Positions 1-11,361 of a DNA stretch of 64,000 nt are shown here, in pieces. The position numbers were made by a program, and so were the translations under genes. Each line of letters starts with the position of its first letter. The first letter of the stretch is position 1. Under the pieces are notes generated by a model that was not told where the DNA came from, searched no databases, and saw only the letters and a program-made list of their open reading frames with translations. Origin of the DNA: Oryza sativa Japonica Group (Eukaryota > Streptophyta > Magnoliopsida > Poales > Poaceae); assembly GCF_034140825.1 (NCBI RefSeq), contig NC_089039.1:29462501-29526500 (forward strand), in the 5' to 3' direction.

Positions 1-329
1 GGTAGAGCGTATAAGTCATACTCCTAGGTCTTTAGTAAGCTTCCTAGAAGATTCACCCAAAATCTTCATAGACTGCGACCAACAGTCAAGCTCACAAAGG
101 TGAGTTCTTTCAAGAATGCTCTGCAGGACAACATCTTTGCTAATTAAAGTCAACAGAACTCATTAAGGCATAGCCAACCTGCCTTGCAGCTCACGAGAGT
201 ATATGCATCTTCACTTGGAGAGGGTATATATATTGGTACTCTCCTCTAGTTTATTAATGGTTTGTTCTTCCCAGGATCTAATTCACGGGATCTCCGATCA
301 CATAGACTGGGTTACCACCATAGTATAAC

Positions 330-3300
330 TCACATGGGTCTCAAACCCATCTCCTTCGATGCATTGTCTATCACATTTCGTGATAGTCCCTTAGTGAAGG
401 GATCTGCCAGGTTTCTCGCTGTTTGGATGTAATCCAACGTTATAACTCCGGAGTTTCTTAATTTCCTGACAGACTTCAATCGTCTTTTCACATGTCTAGA
501 CGATTTCATATTATCCTTAGAACTATTCACTTTGACAATTACCGTTTGATTGTCACAGTTCATAAGGATAGCCGGCACCAGTTTTTCAACAACAGGCAGA
601 TCCATTAATAGATCACGCAGCCATTCTGCCTCAACAGTAGCAGTATCCAGTGCCGTTAGCTCTGCTTCCATGGTTGACCTTGTCAAAATTGTCTGTTTGC
701 AAGACCTCCATGAAACAGCACCACCACCCAGTGTGAAAACATATCCACTAGTGGCTTTGATCTCATCCACATCAGAGATCCAGTTAGAATCACTATAACC
801 CTCTAGTACCGCAGGATACCTAGTATAGTGAAGCCCCAATTCCACAGTACCTTTCAGATAGCGCATTACTCGCTCAAGCGCACGCCAGTGATCATCTCCC
901 GGATTAGAGGTAAATCGGCTCAACTTGCTCACAGCAAAGGAGATATCAGGCCTAGTTGCACTAGCCAGGTACATCAACGAGCCAATGATTTGGGAGTATT
1001 CCAGTTGATTCCTAGCAATTCTCTTGTTCTTGCGAAGCAACAAGCTAGGATCATAAGGTGTTGGAGAAGGCTTACTATCAATGTAGCCAAAGCGATTCAA
1101 GATCTTCTCCACATAATGGGACTGCAAGAGTGTAATCCCATTCTCACCTCTAATTAGCTTAATGTTTAAGATAACATCAGCTACTCCCAAATCTTTCATA
1201 TCAAAATTTTGAGACAAGAATGATTTAACCTCATTTATCACCTCAAGGTTTGTCCCAAATATCAGTATGTCGTCAACATACAAGCACAAAATAACTCCCT
1301 CACCCCCACCATGGCGATAGTACACACATTTATCTGCCTCATTGACTGCAAAGCCTGCAGATGTCAATGTTTTGTCAAATTTCTCATGCCATTGCTTAGG
1401 AGCTTGTTTCAGACCATACAAAGACTTCAACAATTTGCACACTTTGCCTTCTTGACCTTCAACTACAAACCCATCAGGTTGATCCATATAGATCTCCTCA
1501 TCCAGCTCTCCATTAAGAAAAGCTGTCTTAACGTCCATTTGATGAACGAGAAGACCATGTGAGGCTGCTAGGGAAAGTAGCACACGAATTGTGGTCAATC
1601 TAGCAACAGGTGAGTAAGTGTCAAAGAAATCTTCGCCTTCTTTCTGAGTATAGCCCTTAGCAACAAGCCGAGCCTTGTACTTTTCAATAGTACCGTCAGG
1701 CCTAAGCTTCTTCTTGAACACCCACTTGCACCCCACAGGTTTACACCCATAGGGTCGCTCTGTCACCTCCCAAGTCCCGTTAGCGATAATGGAATCCATT
1801 TCACTACGGACAGCCTCCTTCCAGTAGTCTGCATCAGGAGATGCATATGCTTCTGAAATTGACTTAGGAGTGTCATCCACGAGGTACACAGTGAAATCAT
1901 CACCAAAAGACTTAGCCGTCCTTTGTCTCTTACTCCTTCGAGGAGCTTCACTGACATCCTCCTCAGAGACAAGTTCATGTGTATGTTCAGTTTGTTCTGG
2001 TGGTGTGATTGAACTGGGAATTATTTCAGAGGGTTGGTTCGAACCACTATGTGTATCCTTCATTGGGAAAAAGCTCTCAAAGAAGGTAGCATCACGAGAC
2101 TCCATAATTGTACCAACATGCATGTCCGGTACCTCGGATTTAACTATTAAAAATCTATAGGCAATGCTATGATGAGCATATCCCAGAAAAACACAGTCCA
2201 CAGTCTTAGGTCCAAGTTTGTGCTTCTTCGTTATTGGTACATTGACTTTCGCCAAGCACCCCCATGTGCGCAAATAAGAAAGTGATGGTTTTCTACCAAT
2301 CCATATCTCATATGGTGTTTTGTCCTTATTTCTGTTAGGAACTCTGTTTAACACATGATTTGAGGTCAACAATGCCTCCCCCCACCATGCCTTAGGCAGT
2401 CCCGCGGTGTCCAACATGGCATTCACCAAGTCAGTCAGTGTGCGGTTCTTCCTTTTAGCAATCCCATTAGACTCAGGAGAATAGGGAGGCGTCCTCTCAT
2501 GTATGATGCCATGTTCCTCACAGAATAAGTCAAACTCGTTCGAGAAAAACTCTCCACCACGATCAGACCTAAGCCTTTTTATCTTTCTGTCAAGTTGATT
2601 TTCAACTTCTGCCTTATAAATTTTAAAATAGTCTAGAGCCTCGTCTTTCGTTTTCAACAAGTACACATAGCAAAATCTAGTAGCATCATCAATGAATGTC
2701 ATGAAATATCGTTTTCCACCCTTCGTCAACACCCCATTCATTTCACAAAGATCTGAATGTAGGAGTTCTAGTGGTGCCAAGTTTCTCTCCTCGGCAGCCT
2801 TGTGAGGCTTGCGAGGTTGCTTCGATTGCACACAACTATGGCACTTAGAACCTTTGACAATGGAAAACTTAGGAATTAAACACATGCTGGAAAGCCGAGA
2901 CATCAAGCCAAAATTAATATGACATAAACGTGAATGCCAAACATTAGCCTCATCATCCACACTGCCACAAATATGGTTCACAGACTTATTGCAGAAATCA
3001 GAAAGGGAAAAGCGGAACAGGCCTCCGCACTCATAACCTTTACCAATAAAATATCCATGTTTAGACACGACTACTTTATTAGACTCAAAAACCAACTTAA
3101 ATCCGTCTCTAGTCAGACGGGAGCCACTAACAAGATTCCTGTCGATAGAAGGGACATGCTGCACGTTCTTCAGCTGCACGATCTTTCCCGAAGTAAACTT
3201 TAGATCTACCGTGCCAACACCATGAACAGAAGCATGTGACCCATTCCCCATTAGGACGGTGGAACCCCGTGCGACCTGATAAGAAGAAAACAATGAGATG

Positions 3301-4238
3301 TCAGCACAAACATGTACATTGGCCCCAGTATCAACCCACCAATTAGTAGATTGATTAACTGAAAAAACAGTAGGTAAATTACCATACCCGCTTCCATCTC
3401 CAGTGTTGCCAATGGTCACATTAGCAGACTTAGAAGTCTGCCCTGCAGGTGCCTTCATCCCCTTGCGCTGTGAACACTTCCTAGCCAGATGACCAACTTG
3501 GCCACACACAAAGCAAGTCCTCTCATCCTGATTAGGATTGTTGTTGTTCTTCTTCTGCTTCTTGAAGTTGGTGGTCTGCTGAGCTTTGTATTTCCCCTTG
3601 CTCTTGTTCTGGGCCTTGTGCACAACATTGGCACTGGACTGCCCACCATCGTCCTTAGACGCGGCATCTTTTTCCCGAGCTTTCTCCTCAACATCAAGAG
3701 ACGCAATCAACCCCTCAACGGAGTATTCCTGTCTCTTGTGTTTGAGTGCAGTACCGAAACTCCTCCAAGATGAAGGTAGTTTTGCAATAATGCACCCGGC
3801 CACAAATTTGTCGGGTAAGACACACTTAAGGAGTTCGAGTTCCTTAGCCATGGTTTGTATCTCATGAGCCTGTTCGACTACAGAACGGTTGTCAGCCATT
3901 TTGTAGTCATGAAACTGCTCCATGATATACAGATCATTGCTAGCATCAGTAGCACCGAATTTAGTATTCAGTGCATCCCACAACTCGTTAGCGTCGGTCA
4001 TATGCATATACACCTCGACCAGACGATCGCCAAGAACGCTAAGAATGCATCCCACAAAGAGAGTAGTGGCTTCCTCGAATTGCTTCTGCTGTTCAGCAGT
4101 AAGAACTCCTTCAGGTTTGCCAGTACTCACCCAGAAGCATTTCATAGCTGTCAGCCACAGAGTGACCCTGATCTGCCATCTCTTAAAATGCACACCGGTG
4201 AATTTATCCGGCCTCAGTGCATCGGCAAAACCAGCCAT
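330..4238 (-). CDS. Copia gag-pol polyprotein
   Basis: This is a single 1302-residue frame. The N-terminal gag (about 1-280) ends in a CCHC zinc knuckle ([14 protein letters not shown], near 242). The aspartic protease motif WVDTGAN follows near 300. The integrase zinc region (HSRLCHIN ... CHSCVQSK) and catalytic core lie near 440-640, the reverse transcriptase with YVDDILIF lies near 930-1120, and RNase H forms the C-terminal 150 residues. In this family the protein is cleaved into capsid, protease, integrase and RT-RNase H acting in cytoplasmic virus-like particles. The order with integrase before RT separates copia from gypsy. It is a fossil or possibly recent genomic copy and not a host gene. 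Confidence 0.93.
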   Translation of the reverse strand: MAGFADALRPDKFTGVHFKRWQIRVTLWLTAMKCFWVSTGKPEGVLTAEQQKQFEEATTLFVGCILSVLGDRLVEVYMHMTDANELWDALNTKFGATDASNDLYIMEQFHDYKMADNRSVVEQAHEIQTMAKELELLKCVLPDKFVAGCIIAKLPSSWRSFGTALKHKRQEYSVEGLIASLDVEEKAREKDAASKDDGGQSSANVVHKAQNKSKGKYKAQQTTNFKKQKKNNNNPNQDERTCFVCGQVGHLARKCSQRKGMKAPAGQTSKSANVTIGNTGDGSGYGNLPTVFSVNQSTNWWVDTGANVHVCADISLFSSYQVARGSTVLMGNGSHASVHGVGTVDLKFTSGKIVQLKNVQHVPSIDRNLVSGSRLTRDGFKLVFESNKVVVSKHGYFIGKGYECGGLFRFSLSDFCNKSVNHICGSVDDEANVWHSRLCHINFGLMSRLSSMCLIPKFSIVKGSKCHSCVQSKQPRKPHKAAEERNLAPLELLHSDLCEMNGVLTKGGKRYFMTFIDDATRFCYVYLLKTKDEALDYFKIYKAEVENQLDRKIKRLRSDRGGEFFSNEFDLFCEEHGIIHERTPPYSPESNGIAKRKNRTLTDLVNAMLDTAGLPKAWWGEALLTSNHVLNRVPNRNKDKTPYEIWIGRKPSLSYLRTWGCLAKVNVPITKKHKLGPKTVDCVFLGYAHHSIAYRFLIVKSEVPDMHVGTIMESRDATFFESFFPMKDTHSGSNQPSEIIPSSITPPEQTEHTHELVSEEDVSEAPRRSKRQRTAKSFGDDFTVYLVDDTPKSISEAYASPDADYWKEAVRSEMDSIIANGTWEVTERPYGCKPVGCKWVFKKKLRPDGTIEKYKARLVAKGYTQKEGEDFFDTYSPVARLTTIRVLLSLAASHGLLVHQMDVKTAFLNGELDEEIYMDQPDGFVVEGQEGKVCKLLKSLYGLKQAPKQWHEKFDKTLTSAGFAVNEADKCVYYRHGGGEGVILCLYVDDILIFGTNLEVINEVKSFLSQNFDMKDLGVADVILNIKLIRGENGITLLQSHYVEKILNRFGYIDSKPSPTPYDPSLLLRKNKRIARNQLEYSQIIGSLMYLASATRPDISFAVSKLSRFTSNPGDDHWRALERVMRYLKGTVELGLHYTRYPAVLEGYSDSNWISDVDEIKATSGYVFTLGGGAVSWRSCKQTILTRSTMEAELTALDTATVEAEWLRDLLMDLPVVEKLVPAILMNCDNQTVIVKVNSSKDNMKSSRHVKRRLKSVRKLRNSGVITLDYIQTARNLADPFTKGLSRNVIDNASKEMGLRPM

Positions 4239-4299
4239 AGTAAAATCACAGTGCCTATAATAAGGTTTTTGGATTGTTTAGATTATAGACATATAATGA

Positions 4300-5224
4300 T
4301 TTAATCTATTCCATAAATAAATCATGACATTACAGATGAAAACTAGCATGAACGCATCATTAGATCTACACATGTAAACTACACAGTATAACATGAACAG
4401 ATCAAATATGCGCAACATATTGAACACGTACCAAGGTGACGAAAAGACCGGCTGCTTGGTCGAAACTTTTCGCAGGTGTCTACGAAGGCACGAAACACGC
4501 GAGCGAAGAGGAAGGCGAGCCGTCGCGAACGAACAGGGAGCAGTCGCGCGAAGCGCTTCCCAAAAACCTTATTGCCGCCTTCTCCCGGTGCAGGACGTCA
4601 AAGACAGAGGTTCCGGAGACCTGCTCTCCCGATCGCTGGTGCACGCCGGCGAGCGGGATGGAGTAGTCTACGAGCGACGGCGCAGTACAGAGTAGGAGGC
4701 AAACCCTAGATTGATTTTGCGTGTGCTGCGTGAAGACGGCAGGTCGGTTTATATAGAGAAGGGTCGCTTGATCAGGGCGCCCGCACGATCTCTACTGCGC
4801 GTAACCGAACCGGATAAGTCGCGCGTAACTTATCCGGACTCCACGCCGTTTGCACGCACCGGATTTTTCGGAACGTTTCCAAAACAAAAACGAATCCGAA
4901 TTTGCAGCAAAACAAAACTGCAAAAGGAGGCTGCATCTGCGCAAGGGTGAGGAGCCAATTTTTCGGACCATTCGACGCGTACGTCGTGCACGCGCGCCGC
5001 CTGCCAGGCGAGGCGAGGCGAGCGCGCGCGTTTCCCCTCTTCTCTCCACCACACATGCTTCAAGTGACTAGGAGGGCATCCTCCCTTTTAATAAGGTCCC
5101 CCTCTCCTAGAATAAGCAAGGTGGTACTAAACTCCACATGCATGCCATCCCATGAGGTGGGCTTTTATGATTTTCCAAAGAATTAATCTTCGAGTGGGCT
5201 AAGGCCCATTCATTAATTCCAACA
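4300..5224 (-). repeat. 5' LTR of the copia element (inner edge not fixed)
   Basis: The outer edge at 5224 is clear (TG start on the minus strand). A TATA-like CTATATAAACC on the minus strand near 4750 marks the LTR promoter, with a GC-rich transcribed stretch after it. I could not locate the terminal CA or a standard initiator-tRNA primer site, so the inner edge near 4300-4440 is a guess. The small ORFs here are not genes. Confidence 0.6.
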
Positions 5225-5583
5225 ACATAAACATCATATTTTGGCTACTATAATCAAATTGATCAATACCACTACTAATAGTTACCCCACCGAATCATGT
5301 TTTTATCAAATCAATCGACAGGAGACTTCACATTAGCAATGACAGTATTAATTGGGACTTAAAAATCAAGAACAAGAACAATGATAACAAAACTGAAGAG
5401 CCAGTACATGACACTTGATACACATTGACCCCTGGAAACAAAACCGTGAAACAGAATATCACATACGCTGGTCATCCTCAAGAGTAATGATATGCCTTCA
5501 CTGCACCATTGATGCTGGCATGGCATGAACCCTTCTCTAGCATAAAAACCGCGTTATAGCCACTCCCTGGACATGGCAATTGC
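5225..5583. other. Spacer and probable 3' UTR of the NUMOD3 gene
   Basis: About 360 bases lie between the copia LTR edge and the stop codon of the NUMOD3-motif gene. The sequence is A/T-rich and non-coding, and most likely contains the 3' UTR and poly(A) region of that gene. I see no other feature. Confidence 0.5.
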
Positions 5584-7853
5584 TCAGGGTTGTGTTTCGC
5601 CTTGGTGGTGGATTTCGCGAGGAAGCCTGTCTTTGCAAGTTATGCGCAGCTCCTCCACCAAATCCACTTCTGCTCGCCTTTCTGCTGCCTTTCGCCTCGG
5701 CGTTGATCTTCGCAATCCAACTCCTTTCCTTGTCCTTGAACTTATCATGGTCTCAAGTTCCTTTTTTCGATCATGCCACTTTAGCCATGAAGACAGAATA
5801 AGTACTTCAAGTTAATGTCAATTCAGGTAGCAGCATATTAAAGCATGTGGAAGATTGCAAGAAACAAAGTCAAAACAGTGAATGGGAACCACATCTGGGA
5901 CTTTATTTGGGAACGATATTGCTTTGAATTATTATGACACTAGTGCCCAAATTGTTGCCTTAGCTATGCGAAGAAGAGTAGCACAAATATTAGCAATAGG
6001 ATGCAAATTTCTGCATATGTGGGCTTGTTCATGCAGTGCAATCAATTTTAGGGCATGGCCGTTACCTTGGTTAATCTCTCCTTGAGTTTTGGTCTTGTAG
6101 ATACTACCACTCGTGTCGGCTGAGCATCTGATTTTCGCAGAACCAACTTCTGATGTTGCAGCTTTTTTATCCCTCTAGTTTGTAGTTTACTTCTCTCTGC
6201 TGCCTGAAGCTTCTTGGCTACAATTTTCGCCTCTGCCTTTTCAAGCTTCTTCATTATTCTTTCCCTCTCTTTATTCCATAGGAACATTGATATCATCTCA
6301 GACTTTATCCTGTCATAGCTATCCCAATCCAGCTTATCTTGGCAGTAGTCACCATATTTTGCTGCTTCTGCAATGCTATTTGACCATATGCGAAGAACCT
6401 CCTGTCTTGCTTTGACAGCCACCATTCGCCTCTCCCAGATCTTTCTCAATGCAGCACCTATTTTGTCTTTGCTTGCTTGTCTGAAACAGGATCAGCCATC
6501 GATTGCTTCAGAGTATGCATAGACATGTTTTATATGCATCCATCTAGGTAGCAGAAACACGCATTTACCTATGCAATTGTCGATGTCCTAGCATTTTCTT
6601 CCTAACCTGGGAATATTAAAGAAAACAAAATAACTTGAATTGAATTTATGTAGACAATTCACAGTCCATAGCCAAGTAGGCCTTTGGCAGATACAAGTGT
6701 CATGTGAAGGTTTCTTACATGACATCACCTTGGGATCTCTAAGAGCCTCGGTAGTCCTTCGCTTGATGAGTTCCTTGTGCTCTACAGGTGAATGAGAGAC
6801 TCTCATTGTATTGTAATAAGAGACTGCGTATCCACTCATTCTAATGTTAAATGTACTGAGGCAAAAAGGACAGAAAGAGCTTGGTCATACCTTTGCTTAG
6901 TTTCCTCCCCTTTGTCCAGGGAACCTTTCCCTTGTTCGCTGCACCAATCTTCCGTCTTCTTTCAATTTCCTTCATCGACAAACCAGTAGTATAAGCATCA
7001 GCCTGTAGAGTTGATGGCTGACAAGGTGAATGTTCTTGCACTAGCTTCTTCACATCCCTCTTTCTTGTCGATGGCTGTAAGCAAGAGGAATGATGGGAAC
7101 AGTGTTCATCCATGTCATGGACCAAATGTTTGTAAGCTTCTTGTTTCAATGATGACCGCGGCAAAATGAATTCCCGATAGTGGATTAATCGATTGTGTTC
7201 TCGAAATCTGTTTTGTTGTAGAACTAACTCCAACGCTGCACAGTACTTATAGTATGAGAATTTGATTCTTGAAGATGAGCCAGCACCATACTCAGAGGTC
7301 ATAGAAGGCACCACCCTGTATATACAAATTTTATTTACAGAAGTGAATGTTAGCTTTGATCTACAGGATTGAATGTTAACTTGCAGTAAGGACCGTGTAA
7401 ACTGGAAAACTAGGGAAAAGATTAATCAATCAACATGAATACATGATACTCCTATCTGTGAGTGTAACATGAGCTAAATACCCCCACCCCCAAAAAAAAC
7501 ATTTTTTTTCAAGCTTTCTATAAATTCATAAATTGCTTCACATACAATGTGGAACCCAAATGAGTTTTACGATTTATTAGCTGCATTTATGTGGTATTGG
7601 ATCAAAATTTCGAATGGAACAGAACTCCTAGTGCAGATGGAAATATTGGCATCGTGCACTGAAGTAGTATAAAATGTTACAGACTTAGAGTGAGTTGTTT
7701 CTAGTGCCAGATGCGTTATTGATTAGGGCCAATTTCTCGAAAACGCTCACCTGAGCTATGCCACATTACCACATTGGACAAAAATAGGCGAAAAAAAGAG
7801 ATGACATTAGAAAGCCATGGGCATTACCTAGCACAATGGACGGCCGCCGCCAT
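5584..7853 (-). CDS. NUMOD3-motif protein, 383 aa, six exons
   Basis: I built exons 7853-7828, 7315-6891, 6781-6729, 6606-6569, 6480-6066 and 5778-5584. All junctions are GT-AG and the phases close on 1152 nt. The protein starts MAAAVHCARVVPSM. Residues about 120-180 carry two NUMOD3-like units (KIGAANKGKVPWTKGRKLS, then a diverged copy around ELIKRRTTEALRDP). NUMOD3 is a small modular motif first described next to GIY-YIG and HNH homing endonucleases, where it is thought to bind DNA. No nuclease domain is visible here. The rest (about 185-383) is Lys/Arg/Glu-rich and probably helical or coiled. The function of the plant proteins is unknown to me. A basic N-terminus could be an organelle signal or nuclear, and the sequence does not decide. 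The promoter side has a GGCCCA-rich tandem repeat. Confidence 0.85.
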
Positions 7854-8094
7854 GGTTTTGCGGCCTTGCACCGCAGCACTCTGTTGCTGTTTCGAATCAC
7901 CTGGGATGGGAAGATGCTTCAAAAAGAACAAAAGAACAAATCAAGTGAGGGCGGGAGAGATGCGGGATGAAGCGAGCAGGGAGGAGAGGAGGAGAGCAGC
8001 CACATCGTCGACCAAGAAAGAAGGTGCGCGAGTGCGAATGGGGATGAGAGGACGATGACCTTATCCCTTCTCCTCGTTCGTGTGCTCGTCTAAG

Positions 8095-8206
8095 CCCACG
8101 AGATGATGGTCCTACTAGCTACATTGTCGGCCCACAAGAGGATGGGCCTCCTTGCTACATTGTCGGCCCACAAGAGGATGGGCCTACTACAAAGGCGGCC
8201 CACTGG
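8095..8206. promoter_or_regulatory. 36-bp tandem repeat rich in GGCCCA (site II) elements
   Basis: Three copies of a 36-bp unit start at 8095, 8131 and 8167, and a fourth start (cccactgg) lies at 8199. Each carries GGCCCA and/or TGGGCC, the site II element bound by TCP factors in promoters of plant housekeeping genes. The array is 240-350 bp upstream of the NUMOD3 gene start and just beyond the 3' end of the TBL gene, so it most likely belongs to the NUMOD3 promoter. Confidence 0.6.
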
Positions 8207-8384
8207 ATCGGATTTGCTGAAACAGGAGCTCACCGGCGTCACTGCTCGTGTTTTGTGGTGTTGAGTTCGTTCAGCACACAAAAATTCACAAGACAAAAAA
8301 CGAGGAGTTTCAGCAACAATTAATCCTATATATACATGCATGATGCATCAATGGCGCATCGACAATGGAGAAGAAGAGATGATC

Positions 8385-10491
8385 TCAGGATCGAAGCGAG
8401 GTCCAGGAGGCAAAGAGGAGAAGGTTCCACGTGTCAGGCAGCCCGGGCAGGCACCAGTGGCTGCAGTCGGCGTACGATCCCGGCTGCCGCCTCTGCTCCG
8501 GCGTCAGCAGCTTCCCTCCCCTGACCGTGAACACTGACGGGTGCGCGTCTCGCCGGAGCTCCGACAGCCGGGTGATGTCCAGGTACCCCACCGCCGTCCT
8601 CGCCCTCCTCACGTTCCTCTCCACGATCGACACCATCCCTCTCGGGAACGCCTCCACGTACTCCTCCGCCCTCGCCATCGGAGCCGTCTCGTTGTAGCAC
8701 CAGTTCTTGCTGTGCCAATGCCAATCATGTCATTGTTTTCCAATGTTAAGATCAAGTAATTAAGCTGATAATCAGTTGAAATTCGATCGAGTTTACGAAC
8801 TTCTTGTGCTCGGGGGAGATGCTGCGGAAGAACACCATGGTCTTGTGAGAGTCCACGTTTCGATCGAGCCACCGCGTCCATGTCCGGAGCGCGCGGTTGA
8901 AGGCTTCCTCCGCTCCCATCTCCACCTTCTTCCCGTTCCTCTCCAGGTGATCCCACCTGCAATGCAGTAGTCGTCAAGTCTGTGTCAAGCCATGGACGCG
9001 GATGATTTTGATGAGGTCTGGAGCTGAGAAGCCTTACGCCCTGAACTTGCCGGTGTGCGTCCACCAGTGGCCCGTGTTGAACACCAGCACGTCGGCGGCG
9101 GCGAGCCGGCGATACGTCGTCGCCGGGAGGCGGTCCAGCTTCAGCACCCTGGTCTGGTCGTCGAGGTCCACCAGGAACGGGCTCCAGTAGAACTCCACCG
9201 TGCAGTTGTAATCCTGTCCGTGATCGCAAAAAAAGTTCAACTGAATTTCGGTTTGATTTGCTGATGAGTAGTAGTAAAATGCAAAAGTTTTTTTTTTTTG
9301 GTTTGTCTTTAGTTACCAATGCTTGGAAGATCTTGTGGTCGGCGCTGGCGTCGTCGACGGTGGCGCGTGAGCGGTCGGGCGCCGCGGCGTAGAGGATGCA
9401 GGCGAGCGACTCCCACATGTTGCGGTTGAGCGAGTCGCCGACGAGCACCACTCGCTTGTCCCGGCACTGCTCCAGCATCTCCCCACCACGCAGCCTGATA
9501 AAAAAGTGAAGCATTATTCAGTGCGACGTGTGCGATTTGCAGAGGATTACTCATGGAGAATCAACACGATTATTCCGGTCGGAATGATGCACCGGAGGAA
9601 TCAGGAACAGTGACCGTGGTTGGTTGTCATGTGTGCAACTAGTGTCAACTATGTGTTTCAAAGTGAAAAATAATTAATTACTGCCATAACACTAGTAGTA
9701 CTATGCACAGGGCACTGTCAGAGCTGTGTTCCCAACTCAAAAGCAACGCACATCGTCACAAGTTGACAACTTTACCCACTTTTCATTTACCTTTTGTATC
9801 CAAGAACGGGCCCTGAGACAGTGCGACTTGCACGGGCTTGTTCATTTTAGCCATCGATTACGACTGTGTCACAGGGGATACACACACACAACGGAGAGCA
9901 TTCATGAACGATTCATGCGCATTTCAAAAACAAATCAGATTCAGAATCTACTAAAGAGACCAGCTTTAGTTTGTCTGTCCAGGATTTAAAACAAAATGAA
10001 GAGAAATTTCAAAAAGGCAGAAGAGATGCAAGGTAGGTAGCAGTGGCCACGCACCTGAGAGCGGCGGCGCACCGCCTGGGCTGCCACCGCCAGTGCTCGT
10101 AGCCGGAGTCCGGCCGGCCGTTCCTCCGGCAGGTGACCTGGTCGCTCAAGAAGGGGCACTCCCCGGCGTCGTAGAGCGGATAGCCGGCCGGGTCGTACAC
10201 CCAGCTGCCGTCGAACAGGTCGCACCGGACTTCATCCTGGGCCGGCGCCGGCGAGCCATCGGAAGCAGCAGCAGTAGCTGGGCTCGGCGCAGGTGCAGCA
10301 GCAATAATGGCAATGCGGTCGGGCGGCAATGAGATTGAGGACGCCTCGTCCGGTCGCTTGACGGGCTCCGGGTCGTCTTGGGAGAAGAGGAGGGCGCGGG
10401 AGAGGAGGAAGAGCGAGAGGCAGCCGAGGGCGGCGCCGGCGAGGCGCTTGCGGGTGGCCATGGAGGGTGGTTTCAGCTTCAGGGGATCCAT
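8385..10491 (-). CDS. Trichome birefringence-like (TBL) O-acetyltransferase, 423 aa
   Basis: Exons are 10491-10055, 9494-9317, 9213-9038, 8956-8801 and 8709-8385 (1272 nt, phases close). The protein is a type II membrane protein: a basic N-terminus (MATRKR), one hydrophobic anchor at about 15-33, a Pro/Ala-rich stem, then the TBL domain ([12 protein letters not shown]). Next come the PC-esterase GDS box ([14 protein letters not shown], near 165), the conserved SPEHKNKNWCYNE segment across the exon 4/5 junction, and the catalytic DCSH at 397-400 (DCSHWCLPG). TBL proteins acetylate cell-wall polysaccharides (xylan, mannan, pectin) in the Golgi lumen. The donor after residue 315 was placed at AA|GTTCGT because only this restores the family consensus. 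Which polysaccharide it acts on cannot be told from sequence. Confidence 0.94.
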
Positions 10492-11361
10492 TGCTAGCTT
10501 AGCTCCAACTGCTACTTCACCGGCTGCTCTGCCTCTGCCACTGCACTTTTCACTGGGATGGATGTACACATCTGCAACTCGGTAGTAGCAGTGTATATAC
10601 TGGAGTGGTACTACTAAACCATAAAAAGAAAAGGAAAACTCAAAACTGAAAAACAAAATTTGGAATGTGTTGGTTGAGTTGTTGCTACATGGAGGATGAA
10701 GCCAAGCCCCCAAGCAGTGCATTGTTTGGTTGGTTTTGCATCTATTTTTATGTAGTTATGAACTAGTATGTGGAGTGGACGAGTGGTTGCGTTTGGGGGC
10801 TTGCTGCTGTCTGTTTGTTCCCTCTTCCTTTGCCACTGACACTGTGTGTGTGGATCTTATCTGAGCTTAGCTCTGGGACTTGCCATGTGCCAGCAAACTG
10901 AAATCAAATGTATTACTCCAGCAGCTAGTATCCAATTCAACAGATTGTTTCAAACTCAACTTTTTTAAAAAAAACTAAACCGGCAGGAGAACTGCTAATT
11001 ATATTTTTAATAAGTAGGAGCAAAGACCCTAGACGGGTTACAAGAGAAGAGTTTCAAACTCAACTTTGTAGTACATATCTTCCTCTTATTCTTAAAAAAA
11101 AAGTGAACTTTGTACAGATTGGAATCGTGCAAATCAGGAATGGGCCGAAAGTCATTGTGGGCCAAGCCCCTGGTCCAAAGTTCACCCTCCGGCCCTGGCT
11201 GGCTAAGGAATAACGGGCAGCCCAAACTAAAATTTAATTCGCTCGAAAAATAGAAGAAAAAAAAAGAGGAAAAAGAGAGAGGAAAGGAAACCCGAGACCC
11301 TCCTCCTCGACGGCGTCGGCAGGGAGAGGGAGGGGCAGAGCGGCGGGGAAGAGGGAGCGGG
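10492..11361. promoter_or_regulatory. Shared intergenic region between divergent genes
   Basis: These 870 bp separate the TBL start (minus) from the coiled-coil gene start (plus), so it must hold both promoters. The plus-proximal part (about 11140-11225) has several GGGCC/GGCCC motifs. The middle contains a short LINE 3' tail (10963-11050). No TATA box stands out. Confidence 0.5.
10963..11050 (-). mobile_element. 5'-truncated LINE tail with 16-bp target duplication
   Basis: The direct repeat GTTTCAAACTCAACTT occurs at 10947-10962 and 11051-11066 and brackets an 88-bp insert. On the minus strand the insert ends in a T/A-rich tail after TCTCCTGCCGGTTTAG, resembling the 3' ends of plant LINEs. 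The long target duplication and severe 5' truncation are typical of target-primed reverse transcription. Attribution to LINE rather than SINE is inferred from memory of similar tails. Confidence 0.7.

Larger units (their letters stand above)
1..5224 (-). mobile_element. Ty1/copia LTR retrotransposon, clipped by window start
   Basis: Read on the minus strand, the element begins at 5224 with TGTTGGAATTAATG, a TG-start LTR edge, followed by a promoter-like LTR, a leader, one long gag-pol frame (4238-330) and a tail region (329-1). The far LTR lies outside the window, so the two LTRs cannot be compared and no age can be calculated. The domain order (gag, protease, integrase, reverse transcriptase, RNase H) is that of copia. 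The visible coding part is open throughout with no obvious breaks, so it looks whole as far as seen and probably fairly young. It sits just downstream of the NUMOD3 gene. The target-site duplication cannot be checked. Confidence 0.93.

Noticed and set aside
4393-5186. Cluster of 73-100 aa ORFs in the copia LTR
   Set aside because: They lie in LTR/leader sequence in several overlapping frames; no protein family.
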